A DNA stretch of 19,275 nucleotides, taken from assembly GCA_003696705.1 (NCBI GenBank), contig RFGD01000028.1, forward strand, positions 1 to 19,275, written 5' to 3'. A program made the translations under genes and the position numbers. This DNA comes from Alphaproteobacteria bacterium (GTDB taxonomy: Bacteria; Pseudomonadota; Alphaproteobacteria; Rhodobacterales; Rhodobacteraceae). The notes beneath the pieces were generated by a model. That model ran no database searches, was not told where the DNA came from, and worked only from the letters and a program-made list of their open reading frames with translations. Below are positions 1 to 6,273 of the stretch, piece after piece (the first letter of the stretch is position 1; each line of letters starts with the position of its first letter).

Positions 1-250
1 CGACGACTACAACACCGCCACCGACCAGACCCACGTCGGCGTCGGCGTGACCTACACCACGGGCGCGGTTGCCGTGCACGCCAACTACGGCAAGTACAGC
101 GACGTCGCCGGTGTTGCCGGTACGAGCGCCAAGGGCTACGGCTTCGCGGCTTCGTACGACCTCGGCGGTGGTGCGAAGATCCACGCCGGCTACGGCCACA
201 CGAACGGTGGTGCGAACACCTGGTCGCTTGGTGCGGCCCTGTCGTTCTGA
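1..250 (+). CDS. Outer-membrane porin, C-terminal fragment
   Basis: This is the last ~82 residues of a general porin; the 5' part lies outside the window and the reading frame begins at base 2. The fragment shows alternating polar/hydrophobic beta-strands rich in Gly, Tyr and Ala (for example GYGFAASYDL, AKIHAGYGH, NTWSLGAALSF). It ends in a C-terminal Phe, the residue the BAM complex recognises on outer-membrane barrels. The pattern matches the 16-stranded trimeric porins of Rhodobacter-type bacteria, which let small hydrophilic solutes diffuse across the outer membrane. An in-frame GTG at 47 is internal, since the strand pattern continues upstream of it. A strong intrinsic terminator follows 24 bases after the stop, as expected for a highly expressed single gene. 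The family is confident; the exact porin type cannot be told from this fragment. Confidence 0.88.
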   Translation, partial: DDYNTATDQTHVGVGVTYTTGAVAVHANYGKYSDVAGVAGTSAKGYGFAASYDLGGGAKIHAGYGHTNGGANTWSLGAALSF

Positions 251-273
251 TCCATCGGATCGACCTTTCAGGG

Positions 274-305
274 AAGAGCGGGCCTTGCGCCCGCTCTTTT
301 CTTTT
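274..305 (+). terminator. Rho-independent terminator of the porin gene
   Basis: A perfect 10-bp GC-rich stem (AAGAGCGGGC at 274-283, GCCCGCTCTT at 289-298) encloses a five-base loop and runs into a T-rich tract (297-305, with one C). It lies 24 bases after the porin stop codon and separates the porin from yggS. Confidence 0.92.
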
Positions 306-306
306 G

Positions 307-336
307 GGAACAGGAAACCGGTGTTTCCCGGGTTCC
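307..336. repeat. Nested inverted repeat between terminator and yggS
   Basis: An inner stem GGAAAC/GTTTCC (313-318, 323-328) with a four-base CGGT loop sits inside an outer stem GGAAC/GTTCC (307-311, 332-336). A small asymmetric internal loop separates the two stems. It begins just after the porin terminator and ends 27 bases before the yggS ribosome binding site, so it could be a leader hairpin of yggS or an operator. The structure is read directly from the sequence; any function is a guess. Confidence 0.5.
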
Positions 337-375
337 GCCCGGACGCAGGCCCGATAGAGGAATGGAGGCGAACCC

Positions 376-1035
376 ATGGCGCTTTCGGACGTTCTTGACC
401 GCATTCGCAAGGCCGAGGCACGGGCCGGCCGTCCGGCCGGTTCGGTCCGGCTTGTCGCCGTGTCGAAACAACAGCCGATCGCGCGCATCCGGGCCGTGCT
501 CGAGGAAGGCCACCGGCTTTTCGGCGAGAACCGCGTGCAGGAGGCGGCCGACAAGTGGCCCGAGCTTCGCAGCGCGTTTCCGGGGACCGAGGTCCATCTG
601 ATCGGCCCGCTTCAGACCAACAAGGCCCGTCAGGCGGTCGAGCTGTTCGAGGCCATTCATTCCCTCGATCGCCCCCGTTTGGCGCGGCGGCTTGCCGATC
701 TTCTGCAAGAGCGCGGGACCTCGCCGACCCTGTTCGTGCAGGTGAACACGGGGGAAGAGCCGCAGAAGGCCGGTGTCCTGCCGGCAGACGCGGATGCCTT
801 CATCGAGACCTGTCGGAAGATGGAACTTCCCGTCGTCGGGCTCATGTGCATCCCGCCCGTCAACGAGGAGCCGTCGCTTCACTTCGCGCTTCTGGCCAAG
901 ATCGCCCGGCGGAACGGGCTCGAGTGCCTGTCGATGGGCATGAGCGGCGATTTCGAGAAGGCGATCGCTTTCGGCGCGACGCATGTGCGCGTCGGCTCGG
1001 CCATCTTCGGCCCGCGCGAGGTGCCCGCCCGCTAG
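376..1035 (+). CDS. yggS: YggS/PROSC-family pyridoxal phosphate homeostasis protein
   Basis: A 219-residue protein of the fold-type III PLP-binding YggS/PLPBP family. These proteins carry PLP on a lysine, have no known enzymatic turnover, and buffer PLP and amino/keto-acid pools in the cytosol. Visible family marks are AVSK with the PLP lysine at about residue 31, FGENRVQE (49-56), IGPLQTNK (the family's IGHLQSNK, here with Pro for His), the SMGMSGDFEKAI phosphate-binding segment and a terminal VRVGSAIFG. Length is typical. The start is fixed by GGAGG at 364-368, seven bases before the ATG. It is preceded by the porin terminator, so it needs its own promoter, and it converges on the L,D-transpeptidase gene with only 11 bases between stops. 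Confidence 0.95.
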   Translation: MALSDVLDRIRKAEARAGRPAGSVRLVAVSKQQPIARIRAVLEEGHRLFGENRVQEAADKWPELRSAFPGTEVHLIGPLQTNKARQAVELFEAIHSLDRPRLARRLADLLQERGTSPTLFVQVNTGEEPQKAGVLPADADAFIETCRKMELPVVGLMCIPPVNEEPSLHFALLAKIARRNGLECLSMGMSGDFEKAIAFGATHVRVGSAIFGPREVPAR

Positions 1036-1046
1036 GGCCCGGCGCG

Positions 1047-1553
1047 TCAGGGGGCCGCGCGGACGAGGATGCCCGCGCCCGGCGCAAGTTCCCATGCGAT
1101 GCGCAGAAGGGCGGGCAGGGGAAAGGCGACGCAGCCCTCGGTGGGGCGGGCGGGCCCGCGCCAGACATGAAGAAAGATGGCCGACCCCCGCCCCGGGATG
1201 GCGGGGCACATGTTCCAGTCCGTGAGGATAACCAGATCGTAAAGGCCATCCGCCCGGCGCATGTTCTCGTGACCGAAGGGGTGCGGGCCCGGGACGGGAT
1301 GGTTGTAGGCCGGATCGCTCGGGTCGTCGGACCAGAGAAGGCGAGGGGGCATTGGCCGCGCCCAGGGAGGCAATCCGCCGCGTGCCATCCGGTCGGGGCG
1401 GTAGAGCGTGCCCGTGACGCGGTGGAGCCCCGCGGGCGTCGCGCCGTCGCCTTCGCGCTTGTTTCGGGTGATGCCGCTTCGCCCGATCGTTCGCGGCACC
1501 TGACGGTTGCCGAGCCAGGCGCCCGCCGGCGTGACCCGAAGCGCCGGGGTCAC
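1047..1553 (-). CDS. L,D-transpeptidase (YkuD-fold) family protein without signal peptide
   Basis: A 168-residue protein with a YkuD/ErfK-type L,D-transpeptidase catalytic domain, the fold that makes 3-3 peptidoglycan cross-links or attaches proteins to the wall. Motifs are KREGDGATPAG (32-42), YNHPV (83-87), GRGSAIFLH with His129, and TEGCVA with the presumed nucleophile Cys141; the usual SHGC motif is TEGC here. No signal peptide or membrane segment is visible. An upstream extension is unlikely because the GTG start overlaps the ribA stop (GTGA at 1553-1550), implying translational coupling. Short, signal-less members of this branch are, to my knowledge, widespread in alphaproteobacteria. 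Their substrate and how they would reach the periplasm are unclear to me. Confidence 0.85.
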   Translation of the reverse strand: MTPALRVTPAGAWLGNRQVPRTIGRSGITRNKREGDGATPAGLHRVTGTLYRPDRMARGGLPPWARPMPPRLLWSDDPSDPAYNHPVPGPHPFGHENMRRADGLYDLVILTDWNMCPAIPGRGSAIFLHVWRGPARPTEGCVAFPLPALLRIAWELAPGAGILVRAAP

Positions 1554-2668
1554 AGAATGTGTCCGGACTTTCGCGCCTTCGTCGCGAGATAGGCGCGATT
1601 GTGGTCGGTCTCGCCGACCCTCAGGGGCACGCGCTCGACAACCTTGATGCCGTTTTCTTCCATCATGCGGACCTTGGCCGGATTGTTGGTCATGAGGCGC
1701 ACCGCCGAAAAGCCCATCTCGGCAAGGATGGCGGCGCCAAGGCGGAAGTCGCGTTCGTCGTCCTCGAAGCCAAGGCGGTGGTTCGCTTCGACCGTGTCGA
1801 AGCCCTGGTCCTGGAGGGCATAGGCACGCATCTTGTTGGCAAGTCCGATGCCGCGGCCTTCCTGGTTGAGGTAAAGAAGCACCCCGCCACCCGCTTCGCC
1901 CATGGCGCGCAGGGCCGCGTGAAGCTGCGGCCCGCAGTCGCATTTGAGGCTGCCCAGAAGATCGCCGGTGAAACAGGCCGAGTGCAGCCGCGCCAGCACC
2001 GGCTCGGACCGCGACGGCTGCCCGATTTCGACGGCGTAGTGTTCTTCGCCGCCTTCCTCGGGGCGGAAGACGTGAAGCCGGCCGTTCTCGGCCAGCGCAA
2101 GGGGCACGCGCGCGCTGACGACCTCTCTGAGCCGCTGGGCCGTCGCCAGCGCCGCGGCGGCGACGTCCTTGGGCAGAACGGTAAGGCCCGCGTTGCCGGG
2201 CGCGAAACCGGCCGGCGCGCGCGCGACGATGACGGCCGGCAGAAGCTGCGCGCTCTTGGCAAGGGCGATGGCCAGCCGGGCCGGCCCCGGGTCGCCCTCG
2301 CGCACGGCGCGGAGCGGCCCCTTCATGGGCGTGGCGAGGTCGCGCGCCGGCTCGGCCACCGCACGCACCCACTCGGCATCGGCACCGGTCCCCAACGCCA
2401 AGCGGACGAGGTCGCCGTCATAGGCCGGCACATTGAGCGTTCGCGCCCGGTGGTCGGTGATGGCAAGGACCGCGTCCGGGTCGAGGGCCAGAAGCTCGGA
2501 CAGGCGTCGCTCGGGGACGGTTTCGGCCGCCGCGATCAGAAAGCCGCCCTCTGCGTTGCCGATGCATACGGGCAGGCCCGACCGGAGGTCGGTCCGCGCG
2601 CGGGCAAGAAGTTCGGCCGGTGCAGGGGCAAGGGTTTTCAATGTCAGGCGCCTTCCAGGTGAAGCCAC
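1550..2668 (-). CDS. ribA: GTP cyclohydrolase II with degenerate N-terminal DHBP-synthase-like domain
   Basis: It catalyses the first step of riboflavin synthesis, GTP to 2,5-diamino-6-ribosylamino-pyrimidinone phosphate plus formate. The C-terminal ~200 residues hold the full signature: a zinc site in HSACFTGDLLGSLKCDCG, then NQEGRGIGL, AYALQD, DTVEAN and a terminal MTNNPAKV. The N-terminal ~165 residues resemble 3,4-dihydroxy-2-butanone-4-phosphate synthase in layout (a LRSGLPV opening, AAAE after it, a late KSAQLLPAVIV) but lack the acidic DEDRENEGD loop and GHTEA. This half is therefore probably inactive. The start is uncertain. GTG at 2668 has GGGAAGG 11 bases upstream; TTG at 2641 has GGAAGG nine bases upstream and would shorten the protein by nine residues. 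It is transcribed with the L,D-transpeptidase gene. Confidence 0.93.
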   Translation of the reverse strand: MASPGRRLTLKTLAPAPAELLARARTDLRSGLPVCIGNAEGGFLIAAAETVPERRLSELLALDPDAVLAITDHRARTLNVPAYDGDLVRLALGTGADAEWVRAVAEPARDLATPMKGPLRAVREGDPGPARLAIALAKSAQLLPAVIVARAPAGFAPGNAGLTVLPKDVAAAALATAQRLREVVSARVPLALAENGRLHVFRPEEGGEEHYAVEIGQPSRSEPVLARLHSACFTGDLLGSLKCDCGPQLHAALRAMGEAGGGVLLYLNQEGRGIGLANKMRAYALQDQGFDTVEANHRLGFEDDERDFRLGAAILAEMGFSAVRLMTNNPAKVRMMEENGIKVVERVPLRVGETDHNRAYLATKARKSGHIL

Positions 2669-2749
2669 CGTTCATTTAGCCTTCCCGGCGCAGAATTGAA
2701 ACATGACAGCCGAATTTGACACGAGCCCGTGAGCATCGGCCGGCGCATC

Positions 2750-2778
2750 TTGTCACATGCGCGACGGTGCAACATCTC
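2750..2778 (+). promoter_or_regulatory. Candidate promoter of the response regulator gene
   Basis: The 149-base gap between divergent ribA and the response regulator (2669-2817) must hold promoters both ways. On the plus strand TTGTCA (2750-2755), a 17-base spacer and a weak CATCTC (2773-2778) would start transcription ~35 bases before the ATG. A perfect TTGACA at 2716-2721 has no acceptable -10 at normal spacing. On the minus strand I see only a weak CTAAAT-like -10 just upstream of ribA. Confidence 0.3.
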
Positions 2779-2817
2779 TGGTTCACCGCGAAACGGGACG
2801 CAAGGACGAGGTCCGAC

Positions 2818-3504
2818 ATGGCAAATCTGAAGAAGATCCTTCTGGTCGATGACGACGACGACCTGCGCGAGGCGCTGTCCGAGCAGCTGGTGATGACCGA
2901 GGACTTCGACGTGTTCGAGGCCGAGAACGGCGCCGAGGCCATAGAGAAGGCGAAGTCGGCGATCTTCGATCTGGTGATCCTCGACGTCGGCCTTCCGGAC
3001 ACGGACGGGCGCGAGCTTTGCCGGCTCTTGCGAAAGCAGGGCGTGAAAAGCCCGATCCTGATGCTGACCGGGCATGACACCGACGCCGATACGATCCTCG
3101 GGCTCGACGCGGGGGCGAATGACTACATCACCAAGCCCTTCCGTTTCCCCGTGCTTCTGGCCCGGATCCGCGCCCAGTTGCGCCAGCACGAGCAGTCCGA
3201 GGACGCCGTCTTCCAGATCGGCCCCTACACCTTCAAGCCGGCGATGAAGATGCTGGTGACCGAGGACAACCGCAAGATCCGCCTGACCGAGAAGGAAGCA
3301 AGCATTCTCAAGTTCCTCTACCGTTCGGCCGACGGTGTCGTGGCCCGCGACGTCCTTCTGCACGAGGTCTGGGGATACAATGCCGGCGTCACGACCCATA
3401 CGCTCGAGACGCATATCTACAGACTGCGCCAGAAGATCGAGCCGGATCCTTCGAATGCCACGCTTCTGGTGACCGAGTCGGGCGGCTACCGGCTGAACCT
3501 CTAG
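2818..3504 (+). CDS. cenR: OmpR/PhoB-family response regulator, probable CenR
   Basis: A 228-residue two-domain regulator. The receiver domain (about 5-120) has the acidic pocket D11-D13, phospho-acceptor Asp56 in VILDVGLP, Thr84 and Lys106 in KPF. The C-terminal winged-helix domain (about 132-228) has RLTEKEASILKFLY and VTTHTLETHIYRLRQKIEPDP. The first ATG is preceded by GAGG (2808-2811) at six bases. No histidine kinase gene is next to it. The lone arrangement and the sequence style match, from memory, the alphaproteobacterial CenR regulators of cell envelope and division genes. The family is certain; the CenR name is tentative and needs an orthology test. It is divergent from ribA and followed by exonuclease III after 72 bases. 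Confidence 0.93.
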   Translation: MANLKKILLVDDDDDLREALSEQLVMTEDFDVFEAENGAEAIEKAKSAIFDLVILDVGLPDTDGRELCRLLRKQGVKSPILMLTGHDTDADTILGLDAGANDYITKPFRFPVLLARIRAQLRQHEQSEDAVFQIGPYTFKPAMKMLVTEDNRKIRLTEKEASILKFLYRSADGVVARDVLLHEVWGYNAGVTTHTLETHIYRLRQKIEPDPSNATLLVTESGGYRLNL

Positions 3505-3576
3505 CCGGGCCCGTTTCGCCCCTTGCCGCGGCCGGCACGGTCTGCCATCTGAAGGACCGACGGCAGGGGAGACGGC

Positions 3577-4371
3577 ATGCCCATCACGATCGCGACCTGG
3601 AACATCAACTCGATCCGCCTGAGAGAAGGGCTGGTTCGCCGCCTCCTGGCCGAGGAGGCACCGGACATCCTTTGCCTTCAGGAATGCAAGTCGCCGGTCG
3701 AGAAGATCCCGGTCGACGGGTTTGCGGCGCTCGGCTATCGCCACATCGTGGCCAATGGCCAGAAGGGATACAACGGGGTTGCGATCCTGTCGCGGATCCC
3801 GCTCGAGCCTGCGGGACAGCTCGACTTTGCCGCCCTTGGCCATGCCCGGCACGTTGCGGCGCGACTTGGTGACGGCACGGTGATCCACAATTTCTATGTG
3901 CCGGCGGGCGGTGACGTGCCCGACCCGGACGCGAACGAGAAGTTCGCCCAGAAACTGCGCTATCTGGCGGAAATGCGGGACTGGCTGCGCGGGGATCGCC
4001 CGCGCCGGACCGTTCTGGTGGGTGATCTCAACATCGCCCCGCGCGAAGACGACGTCTGGAACCACAAGGCGCTCTTGCGCGTCGTCTCGCACACGCCGGT
4101 CGAGGTCGAGGCGCTGACGGAGGTGCAGGACGCCGGGGGCTTTGTCGACGTCACCCGCGCCCATGTCCCCGAGGGCAGGCTCTACAGCTGGTGGAGCTAT
4201 CGCGCCCGCGACTGGGACGCGGCCGACAAGGGGCGGCGCCTCGATCACATCTGGGCCTCACCCGACATCGCGTCCGCCGCCATGGAAAGCCGCATCCTGC
4301 GCGCGGCACGCGGCTGGGAAAAGCCGTCCGATCATGCGCCGGTATTCGCGACATTCGATATCGCGGCGTGA
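3577..4371 (+). CDS. xth: Exodeoxyribonuclease III (AP endonuclease)
   Basis: A 264-residue member of the EEP/ExoIII family, cytoplasmic DNA repair nucleases that cut at abasic sites and remove 3' blocks and nucleotides. All active-site motifs are present: WNINSIR (Asn9), LQECK (metal ligand Glu36), Tyr107 in FYVPAGGD, GDLNIAP (Asp150, Asn152), GRRLDHIW (Asp223) and SDHAPV (Asp252-His253). Length is that of the family. The ATG follows AGGGGAG (3565-3571) at five bases. It lies 72 bases after the response regulator in the same direction and may be read from that promoter or its own. Confidence 0.96.
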   Translation: MPITIATWNINSIRLREGLVRRLLAEEAPDILCLQECKSPVEKIPVDGFAALGYRHIVANGQKGYNGVAILSRIPLEPAGQLDFAALGHARHVAARLGDGTVIHNFYVPAGGDVPDPDANEKFAQKLRYLAEMRDWLRGDRPRRTVLVGDLNIAPREDDVWNHKALLRVVSHTPVEVEALTEVQDAGGFVDVTRAHVPEGRLYSWWSYRARDWDAADKGRRLDHIWASPDIASAAMESRILRAARGWEKPSDHAPVFATFDIAA

Positions 4372-4380
4372 TAATTGCCC

Positions 4381-4409
4381 TTGGCGCGGGCGGGGCCGGC
4401 ACACATATT
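4381..4409 (+). promoter_or_regulatory. Candidate promoter of the cnoX-lonN-trm112 cluster
   Basis: TTGGCG (4381-4386) and CATATT (4404-4409) each match four of six sigma-70 consensus bases at the ideal 17-base spacing. The predicted start point lies ~30 bases before the cnoX ATG. The CCCTTGG and ACATATT surroundings also faintly recall heat-shock (RpoH) promoters, but the match is too weak to claim. Confidence 0.4.
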
Positions 4410-4447
4410 GAACGCGACATGGATACACCAGTTCTTTGGGGGTGAAG

Positions 4448-5359
4448 ATGCTTGAACTCGGTCAAGGACAGGCCGGTGCACCGGCCGAGCTTGTGCGCGA
4501 CGGCAGCGAAGCGACATTCATGGAGGATGTCATCGAGGCCAGCCAGACGGTCCCGGTGATCGTCGATTTCTGGGCGCCGTGGTGCGGGCCGTGCCGGACG
4601 CTCGGACCGGCGCTCGAGGCCGAGGTGCAGCGCGCCGGCGGCAAGGTGCGCATGGTGAAGATCAACGTCGACGAGAACCAGGCGATCGCCGCGCAGCTGC
4701 GCATTCAGTCGATCCCGACGGTCTACGCCTTCTTCGAGGGCAAGCCGGTGGATGGCTTCCAGGGTGCGCTGCCGCCTTCCGAGGTGAAAGCCTTCGTCGA
4801 ACGGCTGGCGCAGCTCTCGGGCGAGGGCGACGGTGGACTTGCCGAGGCGATTGCGGCGGCCGAGGAGATGCTTGCCGAAGGCGCCGCCGTGGACGCGGCA
4901 CAGACCTTTGCCGCCATCCTGGGCGAGGATCCGAAGAACGCGGCGGCCTATGGCGGGCTTGCGCGGGCGCATATTGCGCTGGGCGAGCTGGACAAGGCCG
5001 AAGAGCTTCTCTCGACCGTTCCCGACGAGATCGCGACCGCGACCGAGATCGAGGCGGCGCGCGCCCAGCTCGCGCTTGCACGCGAGGCTCAGTCCGCCGG
5101 CCCGCTCGACGAACTGAAATCGCGGCTCGAGGCCAACCCCGACGACCATCAGGCTCGGTTCGACTATGCGGTTGCGCTTCACGCCGCCGGGCGTGTCGAA
5201 GACGCGGTGGACCAGCTTCTCGAGCTTTACCGCCGGGCGCCGGACTGGAACGACGGTGCGGCCAAGACGCAGCTTTTCAAGATCTTCGACGCGCTGAAGC
5301 CGGGTGACCCGGTCGCGGTCAAGGGGCGGCGGCGCCTTTCGTCCCTGATGTTTGCCTGA
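4448..5359 (+). CDS. cnoX: Thioredoxin-TPR co-chaperone, CnoX/YbbN family
   Basis: A 303-residue protein: a thioredoxin domain (about 12-115) with an intact WCGPC centre (Cys46, Cys49) and cis-Pro in SIPTV, then helical TPR-like repeats (about 130-300) such as EDPKNAAAYGGLARAHIALG. This is the CnoX architecture, a chaperedoxin that holds oxidant-damaged clients and passes them to GroEL and DnaK. Escherichia coli CnoX has lost the CXXC, whereas the Caulobacter protein keeps it, and so does this one, so redox activity is likely. ATG 4448 is chosen because GGGGGTGA lies just upstream; TTG 4436 would add four residues. Nine bases separate it from the Lon-domain gene. Confidence 0.92.
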   Translation: MLELGQGQAGAPAELVRDGSEATFMEDVIEASQTVPVIVDFWAPWCGPCRTLGPALEAEVQRAGGKVRMVKINVDENQAIAAQLRIQSIPTVYAFFEGKPVDGFQGALPPSEVKAFVERLAQLSGEGDGGLAEAIAAAEEMLAEGAAVDAAQTFAAILGEDPKNAAAYGGLARAHIALGELDKAEELLSTVPDEIATATEIEAARAQLALAREAQSAGPLDELKSRLEANPDDHQARFDYAVALHAAGRVEDAVDQLLELYRRAPDWNDGAAKTQLFKIFDALKPGDPVAVKGRRRLSSLMFA

Positions 5360-5368
5360 GGCGGCGCG

Positions 5369-6010
5369 GTGTCGGCGCCTGCTGAACTGCCGGACGTCCT
5401 GCCGATCTTTCCTCTCGGCGGGGCGATCCTTCTGCCGCGCGGGCGCCTGCCGCTCAACATCTTCGAGCCGCGTTATCTGCAGATGGTCGACGACGTGCTG
5501 CGGTCGGATCATCGCCTGATCGGGATGATCCAGCCGCGCGTCGAGGGCGACCGGCGAAGGCTCTATCACATCGGTTGCGCCGGTCGGCTGGTCGCCTTTT
5601 CCGAAACCGGCGACGGGCGCTACCTGATCTCGCTTCGCGGCATCTCGCGGTTTCGGCTTCTGGATGTGCGCGACGGGTTCACGCCCTATCTGCGCGGACA
5701 GGTCGCATGGGACGCGTTCGCCGCCGATACCGGCGCGCCCGAGACCGATCCCGGGCTTGACCGAGAGCGGTTGCGCGCGCTCGTCGGCGATTATCTCGGA
5801 CGCCTCGGGATCGACATGAGCCTCGAGGAACTGGACGACGGTGAAGACGAACATGTCATCAACGCGCTGGCGATGGTCTGCCCCTTCCCGGCGGACGAGA
5901 AGCAGGCGCTCCTCGAGGCGCCGGGACTTGCAGCCCGCCGCAAGGCGCTGATGGCGCTTCTCGAGATTCACGCCCACGCCCGCAACGACGAAGAGGATCG
6001 GCTCCAATGA
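5369..6010 (+). CDS. Stand-alone Lon N-terminal (substrate-binding) domain protein
   Basis: A 213-residue LonN (PUA-like) protein without the AAA+ or protease parts of Lon. The opening LPIFPLGGAILLPRGRLPLNIFEPRYLQMV is the standard start of the Lon substrate-recognition domain (roughly residues 8-40), and the rest fits one LonN unit plus its helical tail. The GTG start is the only reasonable choice, with GAGGCGG across the cnoX stop and spacer as ribosome binding site. It is cotranscribed with cnoX and overlaps the Trm112-like gene by ATGA. The biochemical role of such isolated LonN proteins is not established; adaptor or substrate binding is an inference from the domain and from cnoX next door. 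Confidence 0.9.
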   Translation: MSAPAELPDVLPIFPLGGAILLPRGRLPLNIFEPRYLQMVDDVLRSDHRLIGMIQPRVEGDRRRLYHIGCAGRLVAFSETGDGRYLISLRGISRFRLLDVRDGFTPYLRGQVAWDAFAADTGAPETDPGLDRERLRALVGDYLGRLGIDMSLEELDDGEDEHVINALAMVCPFPADEKQALLEAPGLAARRKALMALLEIHAHARNDEEDRLQ

Positions 6011-6213
6011 CCAGCGACGACGAAGCGACGTTCGACCGCCGGATGCTGGAAGCGCTGGTCTGTCCGGTGACGCAGACACGGCTCGAATATGACGCCGCCC
6101 GGCAAGAGCTCGTCTCTCGTGCGGCGGGGCTGGCGTTTCCCATTCGCAACGGCATTCCCATCATGCTGCCGTCGGAAGCTCGTCCGCTCGGGGATGACGA
6201 CGCGCCGGCTTGA
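6007..6213 (+). CDS. Trm112/YcaR-like (UPF0434) small protein
   Basis: A 68-residue protein with the family pattern LLE-x-LVCPVT, then QELVSRAAGLAFPIRNGIPIMLPSEAR. In eukaryotes and archaea Trm112 activates several methyltransferases acting on tRNA, rRNA and release factor; the role in bacteria is poorly defined. The zinc cysteines of YcaR-type relatives (CPVC and a downstream Cys) are mostly gone: only one Cys remains, in CPVT. The start overlaps the LonN stop (ATGA at 6007-6010), so it is translationally coupled and last in the cluster. Confidence 0.9.
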   Translation: MTSDDEATFDRRMLEALVCPVTQTRLEYDAARQELVSRAAGLAFPIRNGIPIMLPSEARPLGDDDAPA

Positions 6214-6215
6214 CA
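6210..6215 (+). promoter_or_regulatory. Perfect -35-like TTGACA before ugd
   Basis: TTGACA spans the Trm112-like stop codon, 58 bases before the UDP-glucose dehydrogenase start. No good -10 lies 16-18 bases downstream (GATGTC at 17), so this is only a candidate for a separate ugd promoter. Confidence 0.25.
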
Positions 6216-6250
6216 TGGGCGCGCGCTTCCCGGATGTCTCGGGCGAGCAG

Positions 6251-6268
6251 CAGGTATTACAGGTATTT
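6251..6268 (+). repeat. Tandem nine-base repeat just upstream of ugd
   Basis: CAGGTATTA is followed directly by CAGGTATTT, ending five bases before the ugd ATG where the ribosome binding site should lie. AGG in the second copy, ~9 bases from the ATG, may serve as a poor Shine-Dalgarno. The repeat stands out against the GC-rich surroundings as A/T-rich. Confidence 0.5.
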
Positions 6269-6273
6269 CCGCC

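Noticed and set aside
1559..2662. A 367-codon plus-strand open frame opposite ribA
   Set aside because: ribA has the full GTP cyclohydrolase II signature; the opposite frame has none.
3524..3537. Small TGCCG/CGGCA hairpin after the response regulator as a terminator
   Set aside because: Only five base pairs and no T-tract; such hairpins are expected by chance at this GC content.
2644..4248. A 534-codon minus-strand open frame over the response regulator and exonuclease III
   Set aside because: Shadow frame; both sense genes have complete catalytic or signalling motifs and good starts.
4151..6079. A 642-codon open frame on the minus strand over exonuclease III, cnoX and lonN
   Set aside because: Antisense shadow of three recognised genes; no motif, no ribosome binding site, low-complexity Arg-rich translation.
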